Origin: Nitriliruptoraceae bacterium
GTDB taxonomy: Bacteria; Actinomycetota; Nitriliruptoria; Nitriliruptorales; Nitriliruptoraceae
Length of the DNA: 5,721 nucleotides
Direction: 5' to 3'
NCBI GenBank assembly: GCA_007117945.1
Contig: SKTN01000197.1
Location: 1-5,721, forward strand
Below are positions 4,531 through 5,721 of this stretch, in pieces. A program made the position numbers and the translations under genes. How positions within the stretch are numbered: the stretch's first letter is position 1; each line of letters opens with the position of its first letter. The notes under the pieces are model-generated. The model was given only the letters and a program-made list of their open reading frames with translations. It was not told the origin of the DNA and did no database searches.

Positions 4531-4606
4531 TGGTACCCCCGACCGGATTCGAACCGGCGTCACCACCTTGAAAGGGTGGGATCCTAGGCCGCTGGACGAC
4601 GGGGGC
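4531..4606 (-). tRNA. tRNA-Glu (anticodon UUC)
   Basis: The 76-base minus-strand sequence folds as a complete cloverleaf. The acceptor stem is GCCCCCG with CGGGGGT (a G-U pair at 1-72), followed by discriminator A and an encoded CCA (4533-4531). The D stem is GTCC with GGAT. The anticodon stem is CCACC with GGTGG around the loop CTTTCAA, giving anticodon TTC at 4572-4570, which reads GAA and GAG. The T stem is GCCGG with CCGGT around TTCGAAT. The gene lies 29 bases after the lnt stop and 24 bases before the next start codon, all on the same strand. Its promoter is therefore either inside lnt or upstream of it, and the 3' end must be cut from any read-through mRNA. Confidence 0.97.
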
Positions 4607-4635
4607 CCGACCGCGCGAACGCGGACGCGCGCAGG

Positions 4636-5721
4636 CTACCCGTCACGACGCAGCGCGCGGTGCGCGCGGACCCGGCCACCGACCACGACCAGCACCACTG
4701 CCAGGAACAGGGCCCGGGTCAGCCAGCCGAGGACGTCGCCGATGCGCAGGTAGGGCGTCAGCCCCTCGGCCAGGGGCACCTCGGCGCGGATCGCGTCGAC
4801 GGTGAACAGCTCCGTGGCCTGCTCGAGTTCGCCGCTGGGGCTGACGAAGGCCGAGGAACCGCTCAGCGCCGCGTGGACCACCCAGCGGCCGGTCTCCACC
4901 GCACGCAGCTGGCTCTGGGCGAGGTGCTGGTCGGGCATGGCGGAGTCGCCGAAGCTCGCGTTGTTGGTCAGGGTGAAGACGACCTCGGCGGGCTGCTCCC
5001 CCGCCAGCACGTTGGAGCGCACCACGTCGGCGAACACCGTCTCGAAGCAGATGATGACCGCGGCGCCGACGCCATCGACCACCTCGGTCGACTGGGCCTG
5101 GGACCCCGGCTGCGCGTCGCGAGGGACCTGCTCGAGGGGTGGGAACCACTCCAACCAGCGCCGGAAGGGGATGAACTCCCCGAAGGGGACCAGCCGCGGC
5201 TTGATGTAGCGGTCCTGCTCGTCGAACCCGTCCTCGAGCAGCAGCGCGGCGATCAGGCGCTGGGTCGCCGGGTCGGGGCCGTCCAGGCTGGCCCCGGTGA
5301 GCAGCCGGCCCGAGGCGGCCGCGGCGTCACCGGCGAGCGCACCGAGGGGCTCGCCCCGGTCGGTGTAGGGGTCACGGTCGACGCTGGACTCCGGCCACAC
5401 GGTGACGTCAGGGGCACCGTCGGCGTCGATCTCCGCGCGTGTCCGGTCCCGCAGGGCCGTGGTGATCCGCAGCGGCGGATCCGGGTCGGGCGCCTCCAGC
5501 TCCCAGTGGCGCACGTCGTTGCCCTGCACCGCCAGCACGTCGATCGAGCCCGTGGTGGCCGGGGGCTCGATCGTCAGCAGCACGGAGGCCAGCAGCCCAC
5601 CCACCAGCAGCGCCAGGGGCAGTCGTGTGGCCCGGTCGAGGTCGCGCTCCAGGGCACCGCGGTCACGTCCGCGGACCGCTGCGGCCGCCAGGCGCACGGC
5701 CACGGCGGCGGCCACGCTGAT
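4636..5721 (-). CDS. lnt: Apolipoprotein N-acyltransferase, C-terminal part (cut by window edge)
   Basis: Lnt is the membrane enzyme that adds the third acyl chain to the N-terminal cysteine of lipoproteins. About 361 C-terminal residues are visible and the reading frame stays open at the high-coordinate edge, so the multi-span N-terminal membrane region and the start are missing. In view are a final transmembrane helix of that region (L-P-L-A-L-L-V-G-G-L-L-A-S-V-L-L), then the nitrilase-type (CN hydrolase) domain. The catalytic triad is complete: Glu in V-W-P-E-S-S (codon 5391-5389), Lys in Y-I-K-P-R-L-V-P-F-G-E-F (codon 5202-5200) and Cys in I-I-C-F-E-T (codon 5049-5047). N-N-A-S-F-G-D-S and Q-H-L-A-Q-S-Q-L-R-A-V-E-T-G-R are typical of Lnt. 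A C-terminal hydrophobic helix (L-F-L-A-V-V-L-V-V-V-G-G) and a basic tail follow. It ends with TAG. Confidence 0.93.
   Translation of the reverse strand: MSVAAAVAVRLAAAAVRGRDRGALERDLDRATRLPLALLVGGLLASVLLTIEPPATTGSIDVLAVQGNDVRHWELEAPDPDPPLRITTALRDRTRAEIDADGAPDVTVWPESSVDRDPYTDRGEPLGALAGDAAAASGRLLTGASLDGPDPATQRLIAALLLEDGFDEQDRYIKPRLVPFGEFIPFRRWLEWFPPLEQVPRDAQPGSQAQSTEVVDGVGAAVIICFETVFADVVRSNVLAGEQPAEVVFTLTNNASFGDSAMPDQHLAQSQLRAVETGRWVVHAALSGSSAFVSPSGELEQATELFTVDAIRAEVPLAEGLTPYLRIGDVLGWLTRALFLAVVLVVVGGRVRAHRALRRDG

Noticed and set aside
4507..4566. Extension of the 155-residue gene upstream to 4566.
   Set aside because: It would translate part of the tRNA-Glu gene, and GTG 4506 has its own Shine-Dalgarno.
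4531..4606. tRNA-Glu as an integration (att) site for a mobile element.
   Set aside because: The tRNA is a clear gene, but there is no integrase, no second copy of its 3' end and no foreign-looking genes next to it.
1..5721. CRISPR array, insertion sequence or toxin-antitoxin toxin gene.
   Set aside because: I saw no regularly spaced repeats, no transposase motifs or terminal inverted repeats, and no RES-domain, PIN or RelE-like protein on either strand.

Overview
The window is very GC-rich (roughly 70% by eye, not counted). Its densely packed bacterial genes all lie on the minus strand, so they read from high to low coordinates. The ClpS gene overlapping a DUF2017 gene, ClpS of the V-W-D-D-P-V-N type, a HisN-type phosphatase with the R-G-Y-G-D-F-W signature, frequent GTG starts and a CCA-encoding tRNA-Glu together point to an actinobacterium (phylum Actinomycetota). 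I cannot place it more exactly. Nothing suggests a plasmid, phage or recently acquired island.

Layout in transcription order: (1) 5721-4636, the C-terminal two thirds or so of apolipoprotein N-acyltransferase, cut by the window edge; (2) 4606-4531, tRNA-Glu(UUC); (3) 4506-4039, an unrecognised 155-residue protein that starts 24 bases after the tRNA; (4) 4042-3245, an inositol-monophosphatase-family histidinol phosphatase, GTGA-overlapped with the previous gene; (5) 3225-2215, a stand-alone RecB-family PD-(D/E)XK nuclease with a four-cysteine iron-sulfur signature; (6) 2142-1705, an SRPBCC lipid-binding-fold protein; (7) 1644-1315, a 109-residue helical, probably coiled-coil protein; (8) 1313-1023, a small protein resembling the MbcA/ParS/Xre toxin-binding domain, apparently started from CTG; (9) 920-615, a divergent cold-shock-domain protein with an arginine-rich tail; (10) 505-197, the ClpS adaptor; (11) 200-1, the start of a DUF2017 protein, cut by the window edge.

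Most genes are housekeeping: lipoprotein maturation, translation, histidine synthesis, DNA processing and N-degron proteolysis. Translational coupling is likely at 4042/4039 and 200/197 (GTGA overlaps) and at 1315/1313, where a Shine-Dalgarno sits inside the end of the upstream gene. Gaps between genes are at most about 110 bases, so no stretch over 300 bases lacks a gene. Promoters and terminators are hard to see; the candidates listed are weak.

I found no clear-cut novel system. The best candidates are the coupled pair at 1644-1023 (helical protein plus toxin-binding-domain-like protein, with no recognisable toxin), the unknown gene behind the tRNA, and the cold-shock protein with degraded RNA-binding motifs.
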